64,000 nt of DNA from Pseudomonadales bacterium (GTDB lineage: Bacteria > Pseudomonadota > Gammaproteobacteria > Pseudomonadales > Pseudohongiellaceae). Below the pieces are notes generated by a model, which was not told the DNA's origin, did not search any database, and saw nothing but the letters and a program-made list of their open reading frames with translations. Shown one piece after another: positions 62,629-64,000 of this stretch. The position numbers and the translations under genes are program-made. The stretch lies in the NCBI GenBank assembly GCA_022825945.1, contig JAJDVS010000103.1, positions 1 through 64,000 on the forward strand, in the 5' to 3' direction. Every line of letters begins with the position of its first letter. Positions within the stretch are counted from its first letter, which is position 1.

Positions 62629-62656
62629 TTGACTTCCTGAATCCAGCATCCATAAT
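62629..62656 (+). promoter_or_regulatory. Sigma70-like promoter upstream of the 57-aa ORF and cas3
   Basis: TTGACT - 16 bp - CATAAT. Confidence 0.55.
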
Positions 62657-62663
62657 GCACTTT

Positions 62664-62688
62664 ATAGAAGTGGTGATGCAAGAAATTT
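62664..62688 (+). promoter_or_regulatory. Predicted partial-match target of the crRNA-like element, TTT PAM at 62661-62663
   Basis: ATAGAAGTGGTGATGCAAGAAATTT versus guide ATAGACGCGGTTAGGCAAGTGCTTT, 18/25 identical, aligned from guide position 1. Confidence 0.65.
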
Positions 62689-62706
62689 TTGAGAGGCGTA
62701 CGCAAA

Positions 62707-62880
62707 ATGAAGAAGCTATGCGAGTCAACCAAGATCAGTGTAACCAAAATTGAATCAGTGGTTGTCGAAATTGTGCGCACGGTATCTGCATATCGACCTC
62801 CATCGGCGGATGCACAGACCAAGGAGAAGGATGTGCTCTTGATTGACCGCTTTGATCGAGAAGGTAGTAAGCGAGGATAG
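62707..62880 (+). CDS. 57-aa ORF immediately upstream of cas3; function unknown
   Basis: MKKLCESTKISVTKIESVVVEIVRTVSAYRPPSADAQTKEKDVLLIDRFDREGSKRG; SD-like GAGAGG at 62691; stop 6 nt before cas3 ATG. Confidence 0.45.
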   Translation: MKKLCESTKISVTKIESVVVEIVRTVSAYRPPSADAQTKEKDVLLIDRFDREGSKRG

Positions 62881-62886
62881 CAGCGA

Positions 62887-64000
62887 ATGACCGCGAACTT
62901 CGACTTCGACCAGGCTTTCGTAGCGCTTACCGGGTTTCCTCCATTTCCTTGGCAGCGCCGGTTGTTCGACCACTATCTGTCCAAGGGTGCTTTGCCATCG
63001 GGGGTTGATATACCAACCGGGTTGGGCAAGACAGCGGTCATGGCGATATGGCTGTTGGCGCGTGCGAAACAAGGATTGTTGGAGCAGGCACGAAACGATT
63101 CTGTGGAGCAGGTCGGACATCAATCGCTACCACGTCGTCTGGTTTATGTGGTGGACCGACGCGCAGTTGTGGACCAGGCCACGAATTTCGCCGAAAAAAT
63201 CCGTAATCGACTTCATTCAAGCCAGCTACTCGAACCGGTGCGTCATGGACTGGGTCTAGACGATGATGGAAAGCTGCCCATCTCAACCTTGCGTGGCCGG
63301 TACATCGACAATCGGGAGTGGATGGAAGATCCAAGTGCGGCGGCAATCATAGTCGGCACCGTGGATATGATCGGTTCCCGCCTGTTGTTCGAGGGTTATG
63401 GCGTATCGAGGAAAATGAGACCGTTCGCCGCTGGGCTATTGGGGTGCGACACGTTGATGATGCTGGATGAGGCACATCTCGTGCCGCCCTTCAGGAATCT
63501 GCTCAAGGACATTGAGAGAGGCTCGAACAGTGATATTTTCGGGCCGCAAACCAAAACAGACCGAAAGGTGGTCCCGCCATTCAGGATGCTGCCACTTTCA
63601 GCGACCGGACGGGAAGATCGTGCGTCCAGTAACAGCAGCGTTTTCCAGCTTCAGCCCGAAGACTACGACAATGAAATAGTCAGTCAGCGGCTACGGGCTC
63701 CCAAGCGACTGACTATTATCGAATCGACGGAACTCGTTTCTGAGTTGGCTGAGCGGGCATGGAGTCTGGGGTCGGGCTCAAGTCCAAGGAGAGTGCTTGT
63801 TTATTGCAACAGCCGTGAGGATGCCGTCAAGGTAAAGGCCAATATCGATAAGCGATTGAATAAGCATGGCGATCATTCTGAGTTACTGGTAGGCGCGCGC
63901 CGGGTGTACGAGCGCGAAGACTTGGCCAGATGGCTTCGCGATACAGGTTTTCTCGGCGATACGGATGGGCCTCCCGAACACCCGCTATTTCTGATTGCCA
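62887..64000 (+). CDS. cas3: Type I-G (I-U) CRISPR helicase Cas3, 5' part; runs off the window (absent from ORF track)
   Basis: Open frame to end: PFPWQRRLFDHYL, DIPTGLGKTAVMAIWLLA, DEAHL, LPLSATGR, VLVYCNSREDAVKV. Confidence 0.88.
   Translation, partial: MTANFDFDQAFVALTGFPPFPWQRRLFDHYLSKGALPSGVDIPTGLGKTAVMAIWLLARAKQGLLEQARNDSVEQVGHQSLPRRLVYVVDRRAVVDQATNFAEKIRNRLHSSQLLEPVRHGLGLDDDGKLPISTLRGRYIDNREWMEDPSAAAIIVGTVDMIGSRLLFEGYGVSRKMRPFAAGLLGCDTLMMLDEAHLVPPFRNLLKDIERGSNSDIFGPQTKTDRKVVPPFRMLPLSATGREDRASSNSSVFQLQPEDYDNEIVSQRLRAPKRLTIIESTELVSELAERAWSLGSGSSPRRVLVYCNSREDAVKVKANIDKRLNKHGDHSELLVGARRVYEREDLARWLRDTGFLGDTDGPPEHPLFLIA

Noticed and set aside
62565-62753. 62-aa ORF MIVDYYMHWAIP...
   Set aside because: Starts at GTG without SD next to the crRNA-like handle and covers the putative promoter; less plausible than the 57-aa frame.

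Overview
64 kb of a GC-rich, probably gammaproteobacterial chromosome. Most of it is ordinary: SDR, NhaA, P450, two paralogous TonB receptors, an NAD-dependent formate dehydrogenase operon with fdhD/mobA, purA-hisZ-hflC-hflK-hflX-hfq-miaA-mutL-amiC-tsaE-nnr, tRNA-Pro, aceE, an ECF sigma/ChrR photo-oxidative stress cluster and nitrile hydratase. The right end (about 47.7-64 kb) is a defence-rich region. It holds a TOTE-like primase-helicase, a 31-repeat CRISPR array, cas2, a cas4-cas1 fusion, AbiEi/AbiEii, a DUF6880-like gene, a Fic toxin-antitoxin pair, and the start of a type I-G (formerly I-U) cas3 that runs off the window. The most notable signal lies between fic and cas3 (62466-62560, minus strand): a solitary crRNA-like element. 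It has a 5' handle (GGCCTCATTGAAG), a 41-nt pseudo-spacer and a covaried 3' repeat hairpin. The first 25 nt of the pseudo-spacer match, imperfectly (18/25; 15 of the first 19), a site at 62664-62688. That site lies directly downstream of a TTT PAM, at the predicted start of a sigma70-like promoter upstream of a 57-aa ORF and cas3. This is the architecture of a CreR/CreTA-type regulatory guide RNA, here in a type I-G locus. Also notable: an aberrant 49-nt spacer with a 12-bp duplication that gives array polarity, and a 155-bp MITE-like element in three copies with 9-bp target-site duplications. All calls are by eye; no database search was run.
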